From NCBI GenBank assembly GCA_963704875.1, contig CAVPIA010000001.1, forward strand, positions 1-64,000: a stretch of 64,000 nt of DNA, given 5' to 3'. The position numbers and the translations under genes are program-made. The first letter of the stretch is position 1; every line of letters begins with the position of its first letter. This document shows positions 36,975 to 48,310 of the stretch, piece by piece. The notes under the pieces are model-generated. The model saw only the letters and a list, made by a program, of their open reading frames with translations. It did no database searches and was not told the DNA's origin. The DNA comes from CAMYOC01 sp963704875 (GTDB taxonomy: Bacteria; Pseudomonadota; Gammaproteobacteria; Steroidobacterales; XN24).

Positions 36975-38036
36975 TCACGCGGAGCGGTCGGCGGCCAGCT
37001 TGCGTTCCCAGTTCAGCGCATGGGTAACGATGGCGTCGAGATCGTCCAGTCGGGGTTTCCAGCCGAGGACATCCCTGACCTGACGAGCATGGGCTACAAG
37101 GCTGGGGGGATCACCGGCTCGACGGGCGGCCTCTTCGACGGTGAGCGGGGCGCCATTGATTCTGGCCACGGCGTCGAGCACTTCTCGCACGCTATAGCCA
37201 TGACCGTAGCCACAATTGAGCACCTGTGAGGCGCCGCCGGCGCGCAGATATTTCAGCGCCTTGAGGTGAGCGGAGGCGAGATCCTCGACGTGAATGTAGT
37301 CCCGCACACCGGTGCCGTCGCTGGTGTCATAGTCGGTGCCGAAGATCGTGACCGAGGAGCGGCGCCCGGTCGCGGCCTCGCAGGCGACTTTGATCAGCAG
37401 GGTCGCCTTTGCGGTGGACTGACCGATGCGGCCCTGCGGATCAGCACCGGCCACATTGAAATAGCGCAGCGCGACGTAGCGCAGCGCGGTCGCTGCGGCC
37501 AGGTCGCGCAACATCCACTCGCTCATCAGTTTTGAGGTGCCATAGGCATTGATCGGTGCGGTCGGCGTGTCTTCCTTTGCCACGCCACCGGGCGGCAGAC
37601 CATAGACTGCCGCGGTAGAGGAAAACACGACATGAGCCACCCCGGCATCGCGACAACACTCCAGCAGATTGCGCGTCGCGCAGGTGTTGTTGCCATAATA
37701 CTTGAGCGGATTCTCAACCGACTCCGGAACGATGGTGTGGGCAGCGAAGTGCATCACGGTGTCGATGCCCCGTTCGCTCAGAAGCTTTGATACCAGCGTC
37801 TTGTCGCCGACATTGCCCTCGACGAAGTCACCATAGAGCACGGCGTCGCGGAATCCGGTGCTGAGATTGTCGAGTGTGACAACGTTTTCGCCAGCCTCAC
37901 CGAGCTGGCGTACTACGTGGCTGCCAATGTAGCCGGCGCCGCCGGTGACCAGGATGGCCGGCTTTTGATCGGATTTACTGCCGGACTCATTACTGGACTT
38001 CTTGCTTGGCTCGGACAAGAGGGCGCTCCTTGGCAA
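36975..38036 (-). CDS. galE: UDP-glucose 4-epimerase
   Basis: The NAD-binding motif is AILVTGGAGYIGSHVVRQLG and the catalytic YxxxK is in NAYGTSKLMSEW, with the preceding Ser in VVFSSTAAVYGLPPGG. FNVAGADPQGRIGQ and DYDTSDGTGVRDYIHVEDLA are typical GalE. It interconverts UDP-glucose and UDP-galactose, supplying UDP-Gal for exopolysaccharide. The first start in the frame is TTG 38034-38036; a second TTG at 38016-38018, preceded by AGGAG, is the likelier initiator. No other gal gene is adjacent. Confidence 0.92.
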   Translation of the reverse strand: MPRSALLSEPSKKSSNESGSKSDQKPAILVTGGAGYIGSHVVRQLGEAGENVVTLDNLSTGFRDAVLYGDFVEGNVGDKTLVSKLLSERGIDTVMHFAAHTIVPESVENPLKYYGNNTCATRNLLECCRDAGVAHVVFSSTAAVYGLPPGGVAKEDTPTAPINAYGTSKLMSEWMLRDLAAATALRYVALRYFNVAGADPQGRIGQSTAKATLLIKVACEAATGRRSSVTIFGTDYDTSDGTGVRDYIHVEDLASAHLKALKYLRAGGASQVLNCGYGHGYSVREVLDAVARINGAPLTVEEAARRAGDPPSLVAHARQVRDVLGWKPRLDDLDAIVTHALNWERKLAADRSA

Positions 38037-38743
38037 AATAGATCAAACGTATCGAGTTCGAAGGTATAGGGACCAAAATCTGAACCCCAGAGTCTAGCAA
38101 GGCCCTGAGTGCCTCCCGGTGACACAGTTCTCAATGCGCACTCTGAATGTGCTTCTGCAGGGGGCCGGCTCCGGTCACGCTGCAAAAGGCGTCTCAGGCG
38201 GGGCGCCGGCGCACTCGGTAGTCGCCGCAGACACCCGCCTTTCTGAGATTGACGGTCAGGCCAGGGGTCACCTGATGACGCCCCATGATGTCGATAGCGG
38301 CAAGGCCGCAGGCCGACGGCAGGGCCTAAGGCAAAAGTGGGGCAAAAGTCAGGTAGAAGGCGGCCAAAAGGCGGCCAAAAGGCGGTGCAGCGTTCAGACC
38401 GGTCCGCGGAAGGCGCCGTCTGACGCTTAGTCCCGGCACGGTCTGACGGGAAAATAGTCGGTTCTGCCTAATTCTCGTATCATCTGTGGCGTCGGGGGGC
38501 AGGTCATTACGCCGGAGCAGGTGCCGGCAGGAGTGCGGTTTTGATCATCAGGCCTGGCATCGTTCCCGGTAAACTCATGAATTCTCTCGGCAAAGCGTTT
38601 GCCGGCCCGGTTCGGCCGCGCAACCATTCCATGACCGACATGACGCCAACCCCTGTTCGCGCATCCCAGATCGGCGCATCCCCAATCGGCGCTGACAATA
38701 TCGGCTGGCAATATCGGCTGGCAATAATGCGTCGTCACTGCAG
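38037..38743. other. Long intergenic region between galE and the dehydrogenase lipoprotein
   Basis: About 700 bp between divergent genes. It contains short direct repeats (GGCCAAAAGGC near 38360-38380; AATATCGGCTGGC twice near 38696-38722) and no convincing gene. Promoters for both neighbours must lie here. The plus-strand frame 38119-38430 has no recognisable protein features. Confidence 0.35.
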
Positions 38744-41332
38744 ATGTCAGCAGGGACGCTCGCGGACGCAAACCGGTCCGGGTTTCTGCGACTTGTGGCT
38801 GCGTGTCTGGCCGGGCTCGCAGGGCTGTCTGTATCCGCCTGTGGTGGTGGCGGGGGCTCCGATCCGGTCGTGGTACCGCCGCCGGTGCTGCCGGCATTGT
38901 CAATTGCGGACACCAGCGTCGTCGAAGGCGATGCAGGCAGCAGTCAGATGAGTTTCACGGTGAGCTTGTCTGACGACAGTGCGCAGACGGTGACGGTGAC
39001 TTACCGCAGCATCGATGGAACCGCCCGAGCCGGCGTGGACTATCAGTCGGTGAATGGCTCACTGAGCCTTAACCCGGGTCAAGTCAGCGGCCAGATTCCG
39101 GTCACCGTGTTTGGCAATGCGGTGGAACAAGGCGACCGCAGTTTCACTGTGGAATTGAGTGCGCCGGTCAACGCCAACCTGCTTGATGCGCTGGCCACCG
39201 GAACCATTCTTGACGACGACGCGCCGCCCGCTCTGTTCGGGCTCGACACGCGTCCTGTGAATGCCACGTGCCTGGCGCCGCCGCGAGCGACGGGCAATAC
39301 CTCGGTGACCCTGGGCGATCCGTATCCGAATCTGCCGGGCCTGTCCTCGCCGACCAAGTTGCTGCAGGCGCCGGCTGATGACAGCCGCTGGTTCGTGCTC
39401 GAGAAAGCGGGGCGGATCCGTGTCTTTGACAATGTTGCGAACGTCGCTGCGCACCAGCTATGGCTGGATATCAGCCCACAGGTCAATGCCAGTTCCGAGG
39501 GTGGCCTGCTCGGTATGGCGTTCCATCCGGACTGGCCAGCCGTCAAGGAGGTCTATCTGTCCTACACCGGCAATCCCGGCGGGCCGATGGTGTCGCGGGT
39601 ATCGCGCTTTGTCATCGACGATGACAGCAGTCTTCCGGTCAGCGTGACCGAACAGGTGATCCTGACGGTCAATCAGGATTTCGACAATCACGACGGTGGC
39701 GACATCGCGTTCGGGCAGGACCGGAATCTGTATTTTGGTCTGGGCGATGGCGGCAGCGGTGGTGATCCCAACCAGCGCGCGCAGGACACGACCCGCCTGC
39801 TCGGCTCGTTCTTGCGTGTCGGTGTGCTCGGGGTTGCCTGGCCCTCTCCCGGCTACACCATCCCGGCCAACAATCCGTTCGCTGGCAACCCGCGTTGCGG
39901 CCCGAGCGGTAACGCCCAGGACTGCCCGGAGATCTATGCCTGGGGCTTCCGCAATCCGTGGCGCTGGAGTTTCGACCGCGACACCGATGCGCTGTGGGCA
40001 GGCGATGTAGGCCAGAACCAGTGGGAGGAGGTGGATGTCGTCGAACTGGGCGGCAACTATGGCTGGGATTGCCGCGAGGGCATGCATGACTTTGAACCCG
40101 GTAACTGCGCCGGCGGCGGTTTGGTGGAACCGGTCGCCGAGTATGACCACAGCCTGGGTAATTCCATTACCGGCGGTTATGTCTATCGCGGCAACGCGAT
40201 CCCCGGACTGACCGGTCGCTATGTATTTGGCGATTTCGGCTCCGGGCGGCTGTGGGCGCTGCGTGACAACGGACAAGGCGGCTACGAGCTGGAGCAACTG
40301 CTCGACACCAGTTTCAATATCTCCTCCTTTGGCGAAGATGCTGCAGGTGAGATCTACGTGTTGCATTACGGCGGCGAGATCCTCCGTCTGGAAGCCTCCG
40401 GCAACCCTAACGCGGACGCGGTGCCGGACGATCTGGTGGACACCGGCTGTGTCAATCCGGCGAACCCGACCGAGCCGGCTTCCGGTCTGGTCCCGTACGA
40501 TATCAACGCGCCGTTCTGGTCCGATGGTGCGCAGAAGGCGCGCTGGCTGGCATTACCGGACGCCGGCACGCTGACGGTCAATGCGGATGGTGACTGGACG
40601 CTCCCGCCGGGCAGCGTGGCGGTCAAGGAGTTCCGTCTCGGCGGGCAATTGATCGAGACCCGTTTGCTGATGCGTCATCCGGATGGCGTCTGGGCCGGGT
40701 ATACCTATGAGTGGAACGACGCGCAGACCCAGGCACTGCGCGTGCGTGGTGGCAAGCTCCGGGATATCAACGGCCAGACCTGGATCTATCCCAGCGAGAG
40801 CCAGTGCATGGAATGTCACACTGCGGCGGCCGGGTTTGCGCTCGGTCCTGAAACCGCGCAATTAAATGGTGACCTGACCTATCCGAGCACGGGCCGAACC
40901 GCCAATCAGCTGGCGACGTTTGAGCATATCGGCATGTTTAGCGCGCCACTGCCGGCGCCGCCGGCGAGTCTGCCCCGCATGGCTGATCCTGAGGATGGAT
41001 CCGCGCCGTTGGGCGACCGGGCCCGTGCATATCTGCATACCAATTGCAGCCAATGCCATCGTCCGGGTGGGCCGACGCCGTCTTCGATGGACTTGCGCTT
41101 TGATACGGCTCTGGCCGACACCAATGCCTGCAATGTGACGCCGGAGAATGGTTTTGTCGGTATTCCGGGCGGACGCATCATCGCGGCGGGCGATGCCAGC
41201 CAGTCGGTGCTTGTTGAGCGCATGAATCGGCGCGATATCAACGGCATGCCGCCGTTGGGATCAAGCGTGGTCGATGCAGGCGGTGTGGCCCTGGTTTCCG
41301 CGTGGATCAATAGCCTGGGTGGATGCAATTGA
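38744..41332 (+). CDS. Calx-beta/PQQ-dependent dehydrogenase/di-haem lipoprotein fusion
   Basis: The protein of 862 residues has a signal peptide with lipobox LSVSAC. A Calx-beta domain (VEGDAGSSQMSFTVSLSDDS) is followed by a sugar/sorbosone dehydrogenase beta-propeller (GLLGMAFHPDWPAVKEVYLS, FDNHDGGDIAFGQDRNLYFG, IYAWGFRNPWRWSFDRDTDA, GQNQWEEVDVVELGGNYGWD). After about residue 590 comes a domain with two c-type haem motifs (CMECH and CSQCH). It probably oxidises a sugar or aldehyde in the periplasm and passes electrons through its own haems. PQQ dependence is inferred from family, and the substrate is unknown. It is intact. Confidence 0.85.
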   Translation: MSAGTLADANRSGFLRLVAACLAGLAGLSVSACGGGGGSDPVVVPPPVLPALSIADTSVVEGDAGSSQMSFTVSLSDDSAQTVTVTYRSIDGTARAGVDYQSVNGSLSLNPGQVSGQIPVTVFGNAVEQGDRSFTVELSAPVNANLLDALATGTILDDDAPPALFGLDTRPVNATCLAPPRATGNTSVTLGDPYPNLPGLSSPTKLLQAPADDSRWFVLEKAGRIRVFDNVANVAAHQLWLDISPQVNASSEGGLLGMAFHPDWPAVKEVYLSYTGNPGGPMVSRVSRFVIDDDSSLPVSVTEQVILTVNQDFDNHDGGDIAFGQDRNLYFGLGDGGSGGDPNQRAQDTTRLLGSFLRVGVLGVAWPSPGYTIPANNPFAGNPRCGPSGNAQDCPEIYAWGFRNPWRWSFDRDTDALWAGDVGQNQWEEVDVVELGGNYGWDCREGMHDFEPGNCAGGGLVEPVAEYDHSLGNSITGGYVYRGNAIPGLTGRYVFGDFGSGRLWALRDNGQGGYELEQLLDTSFNISSFGEDAAGEIYVLHYGGEILRLEASGNPNADAVPDDLVDTGCVNPANPTEPASGLVPYDINAPFWSDGAQKARWLALPDAGTLTVNADGDWTLPPGSVAVKEFRLGGQLIETRLLMRHPDGVWAGYTYEWNDAQTQALRVRGGKLRDINGQTWIYPSESQCMECHTAAAGFALGPETAQLNGDLTYPSTGRTANQLATFEHIGMFSAPLPAPPASLPRMADPEDGSAPLGDRARAYLHTNCSQCHRPGGPTPSSMDLRFDTALADTNACNVTPENGFVGIPGGRIIAAGDASQSVLVERMNRRDINGMPPLGSSVVDAGGVALVSAWINSLGGCN

Positions 41333-41492
41333 TCCTGAGCTCCACGGCGCCCTCGGCACACCTGAGTGTTGACGCGATCCGACTTGCCGCGGGACTTGTG
41401 CCCACGCCTGCGGCTGACCGCGCGCAGCTCGCGCAGCCCGCGCAGGCGGTGCGGCTACATGTCTCGCCACGCCGCTGTGCGACGTTGCGCGG

Positions 41493-42575
41493 ATGATTTC
41501 AAAGCCACATCCGGGGTCAGCGTCAGAGTCGCAGCCGGGGTCAGAGTCAGGCTCAGGGCCAGACTCAGAGCTGATCTCGGAAGAGGGCATTGCGGAGGAA
41601 GCCGGCGTTCCCTATGCGGGTCTGTCCCCGGAAATTGTTCTTGACGCCGTCGAGGCGGCTGGATTTCGCAGCGACGGCCGCCAGCTGGCGCTCAACAGCT
41701 ATGAGAACCGCGTGTATCAGGTTGGCGTCGAGGACGCACGTCCGGTGGTGGTCAAATTCTATCGGCCGGGCCGCTGGAGCGATGAGGCCATTCTTGAAGA
41801 ACACGCGTTCTCGCTGGAGTTGGCCGACGCCGAGATTCCCGTGGTCGCGCCCCTGAGGATCCACGGCAAGTCCCTGTTACGCCATCACGACTATCGCTAC
41901 GCGGTGTTTGCATCATGCGGCGGTCGCTGGCCGGAGCTGGGCACGCGAGAGGACCGAATTATGGTGGGCCGGTTTCTTGGGCGGATCCACCTGGTCGGCA
42001 GCCGTGCCGGATTCGAACATCGGCAGGACATCGATCCTGCCCGGCTTGGCGGTGAGTCCTGCGACTGGTTGCTGGAGCAGGGCTGGTTGCCGTCACATCT
42101 GGAGGAGGCCTATGACAGCCTGACGGTCTCGCTGATGGAAGCGGTCTACGCGCGTTTTGACAATGCCGGGGCTTATCGGGAGCTTCGCATCCACGGCGAT
42201 TGTCATCCGGGCAATATCCTGTGGACCGACAGCGGCCCGCATTTCGTCGATCTGGACGATTGCGTGACCGGGCCGGCGGTACAGGATCTGTGGATGTTGT
42301 TGTCGGGTGAGGCTGATGAGATGCGTTTACAACTCGGCCAGATTCTGGAAGGCTACGCTGCCTTTTCGAATTTTGACCCGCGGGAGCTATGGCTGATCGA
42401 AGCCCTGCGTACCTTGCGCATTATTCACTACAGCGCGTGGCTTGCGCGTCGCTGGCAAGACCCGGCATTTCCGCGAGCGTTCCCCTGGTTTGGCGAGGCG
42501 CGTTTTTGGGAAGAACACATATTGGCATTGCGCGAGCAGGCCTCGGCGCTGCAGGAGGCGCCGCTGCAGCCCTGA
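41493..42575 (+). CDS. srkA: Stress-response kinase SrkA (YihE/RdoA family)
   Basis: This choline-kinase-fold protein has the nucleotide-binding region (LNSYENRVYQVGVEDARPVV) and catalytic loop (RIHGDCHPGNILW) followed by FVDLDDCVTGPAVQDLWMLL, the metal-binding DxD. These match SrkA, a Ser/Thr kinase linked to envelope-stress and survival in E. coli. The first 40 residues (Gly/Ser/Glu-rich) are not conserved, so translation may begin later, near YAGLSPEIVLDAVEAAGF. It is 160 bp downstream of the dehydrogenase gene. Confidence 0.85.
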   Translation: MISKPHPGSASESQPGSESGSGPDSELISEEGIAEEAGVPYAGLSPEIVLDAVEAAGFRSDGRQLALNSYENRVYQVGVEDARPVVVKFYRPGRWSDEAILEEHAFSLELADAEIPVVAPLRIHGKSLLRHHDYRYAVFASCGGRWPELGTREDRIMVGRFLGRIHLVGSRAGFEHRQDIDPARLGGESCDWLLEQGWLPSHLEEAYDSLTVSLMEAVYARFDNAGAYRELRIHGDCHPGNILWTDSGPHFVDLDDCVTGPAVQDLWMLLSGEADEMRLQLGQILEGYAAFSNFDPRELWLIEALRTLRIIHYSAWLARRWQDPAFPRAFPWFGEARFWEEHILALREQASALQEAPLQP

Positions 42576-42972
42576 CAAATGCGCGGTGAGTCGCCTGCGG
42601 GTCGGGCCTCCGATTTGCCCAGCCTGCATGCAACCATCCGGGCCTCGCGTGGTCTTCAAATGGGGCCCGGGACTCGAGCCACGCCAGCGTATTGCCAGCG
42701 CAGCAGTGGCACGATACGGAGAAGCGGGCCGCGGTACCGGCCATTAAGAAATGGAACGATTGAAAATCGAATGATTGAAAACGGAACCATAGAAAAATTG
42801 GGCAATTGGTCAATTGAACATAAGACAAAGACTGGTCTGAAATGGCCGGTCAAATAGAATGTGCCGAATAGAATGGCCAAATAGATTACTAAGTGCGGCA
42901 ACTCTGAAAAGCCGCCTGCCGCCAACCAGACCGACGCCCAGGCGCCGGTCACGACAAGAAAAGAGAGCTGCC
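42576..42972. other. Intergenic region with ATTGAAAA repeats
   Basis: About 400 bp, AT-rich between 42740 and 42860, with several ATTGAAAA/AATTGGTC-type direct repeats. The open frame starts at ATG 42859, but the likely signal peptide starts at 42973. No separate gene is supported. Confidence 0.35.
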
Positions 42973-45900
42973 TTGATTTCGACTGGAAATAGTTTGTTGG
43001 GTATTGCTGCGCGCCGTGCGCTCCGCTCGTTCGTTCTGCTCGGGATGCTGGGCGGGCTGGCCGCCTGTGGCGGCGGCGGTGGCGGGGGTGACGGCGGTGG
43101 TGGCACCACCAACACAGCGCCGGTCGCCAGCGCGGGCAGCGATCAAAGCGTGCAGACCGGGTCGGTGGTCACGCTGGACGGCAGCGCCAGCCGCGATGCC
43201 AATGGAGACACGATCTCCTATGCCTGGTCGCTGCAAAGACCAGCGGGCAGTGCTGCCGCGCTGAGCAGTGCGACCGTCGTGCGGCCCACGTTTAGCGCCG
43301 ACGTAGACGGCGTCTACACGGCTACGCTGACCGTCAATGATGGTCAGGTCAACAGTCTCGCAGATCAGGTTCGGATCACGGCCGCGAGCGCGGTCAATCG
43401 GGCACCGCTCGCCAATGCAGGTCCGGACCAGGGCGTTGCCGTCGGCGCAGCAGTCATGCTCGACGGCCGTGGCAGCAGCGACCCCGATGGCGATCCGCTG
43501 ACCTATGCTTGGACCCTGAGCGTGCCCGCCGGCAGCGCTGCGGTGCTGTCGAGCGCGACCTCGGCCACCCCGGGCTTCACCCCCGATGTCGAAGGGACCT
43601 ATTCCGCGACGCTGGTTGTCAACGACGGCCAGCTCAGCAGCGCGCCCAATGTCACGCTGATTACCGCGACGCTGGTGGTGGTCAACACGCGGCCGGTAGC
43701 GAATGCCGGCAACAACCAGACAGTGACGGTTAACGATACGGTTCAGTTGAGCGGAGCGGGCAGTTCGGATGCCGATGGCGATGCCCTGGGCTACCTGTGG
43801 ACGCTGACCCGTCCGGTCGGCAGCACGACGGCCTTGTCCGACCCGAATGCGGTGGCGCCGATTTTTGTCCCGGATGTCGCCGGTGCCTACACCGCCACAC
43901 TGGTCGTCAATGATGGTCAGATCAACAGCCCCCCGGATTCGGTGTTGATCGATGCGATGCCGCAGGCGGCGAATACCCCGCCGGTGGCTGATGCCGGCGC
44001 CGACCAGACGGTCGATGTCGGTGATCAGGTCACGCTGACCGGCGCTGCGAGTTTCGATGCGGACGGCGACACGCTGAGCTACCTTTGGTCTCTGTCCCGG
44101 CCTGCAGGCAGCGCGGCCGCGCTGTCCGATGAGACCTCACAAACGCCGGGTTTTACTGCCGATGTTGAAGGCGTGTATGCCGCGACGTTGGTGGTCAATG
44201 ATGCTGAGGCGCCGAGCCAGCCGGATGTGGTGCTGATCAATGCCGTCGCAGGTCAGGTCAACGATCCGCCGGTCGCCAATGCAGGTGGCGATCAGAGCGT
44301 GAACACCGGCGAGTTGGTGAGTCTCGATGGCAGTGCCAGCAGCGATCCGGAGCAGGACCCGCTGACTTTTGCCTGGGCCCTGTCTACACCCGCCGGCAGT
44401 AGTGCCGTGCTCAGCGATGTCAGTAGCACGACTCCGAGCTTTACGCCTGATGTCGATGGCAGCTACTCGGTGACGCTGGTGGTCAACGATGGCGAGTTCA
44501 ACAGCGCGCCTGACACGCTCACCGTGACGGCCAGCAGCGACGACCCGCCGACCGCGGATGCAGGGCCCGATCAGTCTGTGAGCACCGGTGATCTGGTCAA
44601 TCTGGACGGCAGCGCCAGCTTCGATCCCGAGAACGCACCGCTGACGTTTGCATGGACCCTGTCGCGTCCCGCTGGCAGCAGCGCGACGCTGGCCAATGCG
44701 AGTTCGGCGACACCGAGCTTCACCGCCGATATCGCGGGCAATTTCACTGCGACGCTGGTGGTCAATGACGGCACCCAGGACAGCGCGCCGGCCACGGTAG
44801 TGATCAGCGCAAGCGGCGATCCGCCGGTCGCCGATGCGGGTGGTAACCAATCGGTCAATACCGGTGACACGGTGACCCTCGACGGCAGCGGCAGTTCCGA
44901 TCCTGATGGCGACCCGATCACCTATGCCTGGGTGTTGAGCACACGTCCGGCCGGCAGCGGCGCGACCCTGTCCAACCCGACAGCCGAGTCGCCGACATTC
45001 GTAGCAGATGTGGCCGGTAGCTACGTTGCCACACTGACGGTCAACGATGGCACACAAAACAGCGCGCCGGATACGGCCAGCATCACGGCGAGCGATATCG
45101 CGGTCAATGCACCCCCGGTCGCGGATGCTGGCCCTGACGCAACGGTGATCGAAGGGGCGGTGGTTGGGTTGAGTGGGGCGGGTAGTTTTGATCCCGATAC
45201 AGCGCCCAACCCGCAGCTTACATACGCGTGGAGCCTGACCCGGCCTGCGGGCAGTTCGGCGGTACTGTCCAGCGCGAACACGGTCACCAGTAGCTTCACC
45301 GCGGACCTGCCCGGGACCTATATCGCGACGCTGGTAGTCAATGACGGAGCCGCTGACAGCAGCCCCGATTCGGCGGTCTTTACCGTCCTTGCAAATGCCC
45401 CCCCGCTGGCCAAGGCGGGTCCGGACCAGAGTGTGGATACGGGCAGTCTGGTGCAGCTCAACGGCGGTGCCAGCAGCGATCCGGAAGGCGATCCGCTGAC
45501 GTTCGCATGGACCTTGTCCCGTCCTGCTGGCAGCGCCGCCACGCTGAGCAGTCCTGGTTCGGCGACGCCGAGCTTTACCGCGGACGTCGAAGGCGCATAC
45601 ACGGCCACGCTGGTAGTCAACGACGGCAACAGCGACAGCGCCCCCGACTCGGTGCTGATCACGGCCAGTACCGACGATCCGCCGGTGGCAAAAGCGGGAC
45701 CGGATCAGAATGTCGACGAGGGCGAGCTGGTCAATCTGGACGGCAGCGCCAGTTTCGATCCGGAAGGCCAGGGGCTGAGTTTCGCCTGGACCCTGGCCAG
45801 GCCGGCGGGCAGCAGCGCGAGTCTGAGCGGCGCCACGACCGCGACGCCGAGCTTTACTGCCGACATCCCCGGTAATTACACGGCCACCCTGGTGGTCAAC

Positions 45901-48310
45901 GATGGCGTCTTTAGCAGTGCGCCTGACACCGTGCTTATCGCGGCGGCGAGTCTGAATACAGCGCCGGTTGCGGCTGCGACCGCCGACGCGACGGAAGTCG
46001 CCACAGGTGTGACCGTCAACCTCGATGGCTCTGGCAGTTCGGATGCCGACGGCGATACGCTGAGCTATGCGTGGTCGCTGTCGACACCTGCCGGGAGCAG
46101 CGCAAGTCTGTCCAGCCCGGGGAGCGTGACGCCCAGTTTTGTACCCGACGTGGCCGGCACCTATCTGGCCAGCCTGGTGGTCAACGACGGTGAAGCCAAC
46201 AGCGCACCGGCTAGCGTCAGTATCACCGCGAACACGCCGCCGGTCGCGGATGCCGGTCCCGATCAGGATCAGCTGACCGGCGATCTGATCACGCTGGATG
46301 GCAGTGGCAGCAGTGACGCCGATGGCGACGCGCTCAGCTACAGCTGGTCGCTGGTGACACCAGGCGGCAGCAACGCGGCGCTGAACAACCCGTCACTGGT
46401 TTCGCCGACCTTTGGCGCTGATGTCGGCGGCATCTATACCGCGACCCTGACCGTCAGCGACGGCAAGGACGAAGACACCGACACCGTCGTGATCGACGTC
46501 AATACGCCGCCGATCGCTGATGCGGGTGCTGACCAGGCTGGCGCCGTGGGCACGCCCGTCGTGCTGGATGGTAGCGGCAGCTCGGATGCGGATGGGGATA
46601 CGCTGGCATACAACTGGTCGCTGCAATCACCGGCCGGCAGTGCGGCGGCCCTGAGTGATCCAGCAGCGCAATCACCCAGCTTCACGCCTGATCTCGACGG
46701 CAGCTATCTGGCGACGCTGGTGGTCAGCGACGGGCGCTTTGACAGCGTGCCGGATTCGGCGACGATTACGGTTGGCTCGACGGATGTAGTCGTCAGCGGT
46801 CGTGTCACCTTTGATCGTGTGCCGCATCTGCCGGGCGGCGGTCTGGACTACAACAGCATCGTCCAGGCCCCGGCGCGTGGCGTACAGGTCGAAGCGATAC
46901 AGCAGGCGGGCCCGATTCTGGAGACAGCGGTTACCGATGCCAACGGCAACTACAGTCTGACCCTGCCGCAGAACGTCCTGGTCACGATTCGGGTCAGAGC
47001 ACAGATGAAGCAGGACGGTGCTCCGTCATGGGATTTCCGCGTATTGAACAACACCAGTGGTGATGCGCTGTATACCCTGAACAGTTCGGTATTCAATACG
47101 CAGACGGCGCCGATCACGCTGGACCTGAACGCAGGCTCCGGCTGGGATCCCTCGTTGCAGACCTATGGTGGTGTCCGGGCGGCTGCGCCCTTCGCGATCC
47201 TGGACTCCGTCTACCAGGCAGTGCAACTGGTCCTTACTGCGTCGCCGGCGATTCAGTTGCCTGCGCTTGATATCAACTGGAGCACCTTTAACCGGAGCAG
47301 CTCGAACTTCAATCCCGCCAATGGCGATATTGTCACCACTGCATATTTCTATGACGGTATCGGGGCCGGTGAGATCTACGTTCTGGCGGAACAGGACGTA
47401 GATACCGACGAGTATGACCAGCACGTGATCGTGCACGAGTGGGGCCACTATCTGGAAGACCAACTCGGTCGCACCGACAGTATCGGCGGCAGCCACTCAA
47501 TCACTGCGCGGCTGGATCTGCGTCTGGCGTATTCCGAAGGCTGGTCAAATGCATTTTCGGCGATGGTCCTGGGTGATCCGGTTTACAAGGATTCGCTTGG
47601 CGCATCTTCAGGGGCAGAGCTTTACCTTTGACGTGGAGAGCAACGTTGTCGGCAACAAGGGCTGGTATAACGAGAGTTCGGTCCACAGCACGCTCTATGA
47701 TATCTACGACAACGCCAATGACGGCATCGATGCGGTCAGTCTGGGATTTGGGCCGATCTTCAACGGCGTAACAGTGGCAAACAAGAACACCACAGCGTTG
47801 ACCTCGATCTATACGCTGGTCACCAGCATAAAGGCGGACAATCCGGCGGACGAGGCCAATATCGACGCATTGCTGCAGAACCAGTCCATTGTTGGCGTCG
47901 GCATGGACATCTGGGGCAGCGGCGAAACCAACGATGCCAGCAACGTCGATGTATTACCGATCTATACCGACATCGCGGTGAATGGTGGTTCCAGAGTGGT
48001 CTGCAGTATCGCGACGTTTGGCACCTTTAACGGCTTGTCCACGCGGCGCTTCCTGCGGCTGAATCTGAACACTGCGGGCACGCGGACGATCCAGGTCACC
48101 GGCCCGGGCAACAGTGACCCGGATCTGGTGCTGTATCAACAGGGTTTCCTGGTGTCGTCTGAGAGCATCACCGCAGGGCAGGAGTCCCTGACCCGGGTCC
48201 TGGCCCCGGGGACCTATGTGCTCGAGGTCTATGAGTACGCCAATATCGAGGGCGTGAATGATTTCGGTCGCCCGAACAGTAAGACCTGTCTGACGGTAAC
48301 GGTGCAGTGA
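42973..48310 (+). CDS. PKD-array lipoprotein with HEWGH metalloprotease domain, one frameshift
   Basis: The start is set at TTG 42973, which has an AGAGAG just upstream and gives a signal peptide with lipobox GLAAC; the frame extends upstream to 42859. The protein has thirteen PKD/REJ-like repeats of about 95 residues, each ending near ATLVVNDG, then a carboxypeptidase-regulatory domain (VVVSGRVTFDRVPHLPGGGL) and a metalloprotease region with the zinc motif HEWGHYLEDQL. A frameshift at about 47600 moves the last 230 residues (GQSFTFDVESNVVGNKGWYN onward, with VDVLPIYTDIAVNG) into the next frame, ending TGA 48310. About 1780 residues would be secreted and anchored in the outer membrane. It resembles large surface proteases or adhesins. 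Confidence 0.82.
43111..46785 (+). repeat. Array of 13 PKD-like coding repeats
   Basis: Thirteen repeats follow the plan N-x-PPVADAGPDQ, then LDGSxSSDPDGD, then TYAWTLSRPAGS, then ATLVVNDG. They are diverged copies of roughly 280 bp, not recent perfect tandem repeats. Units 5 to 11 are the closest to one another. This is a protein-level array rather than CRISPR or satellite DNA. Confidence 0.85.

Noticed and set aside
39458..40366. 302-residue minus-strand open frame
   Set aside because: Lies entirely opposite an intact dehydrogenase gene with clear motifs; composition is typical of antisense reading in GC-rich DNA.
43111..46785. Possible CRISPR or satellite array
   Set aside because: The repeats are diverged, coding, about 280 bp long and in one frame; they are PKD domains, not short spaced repeats.
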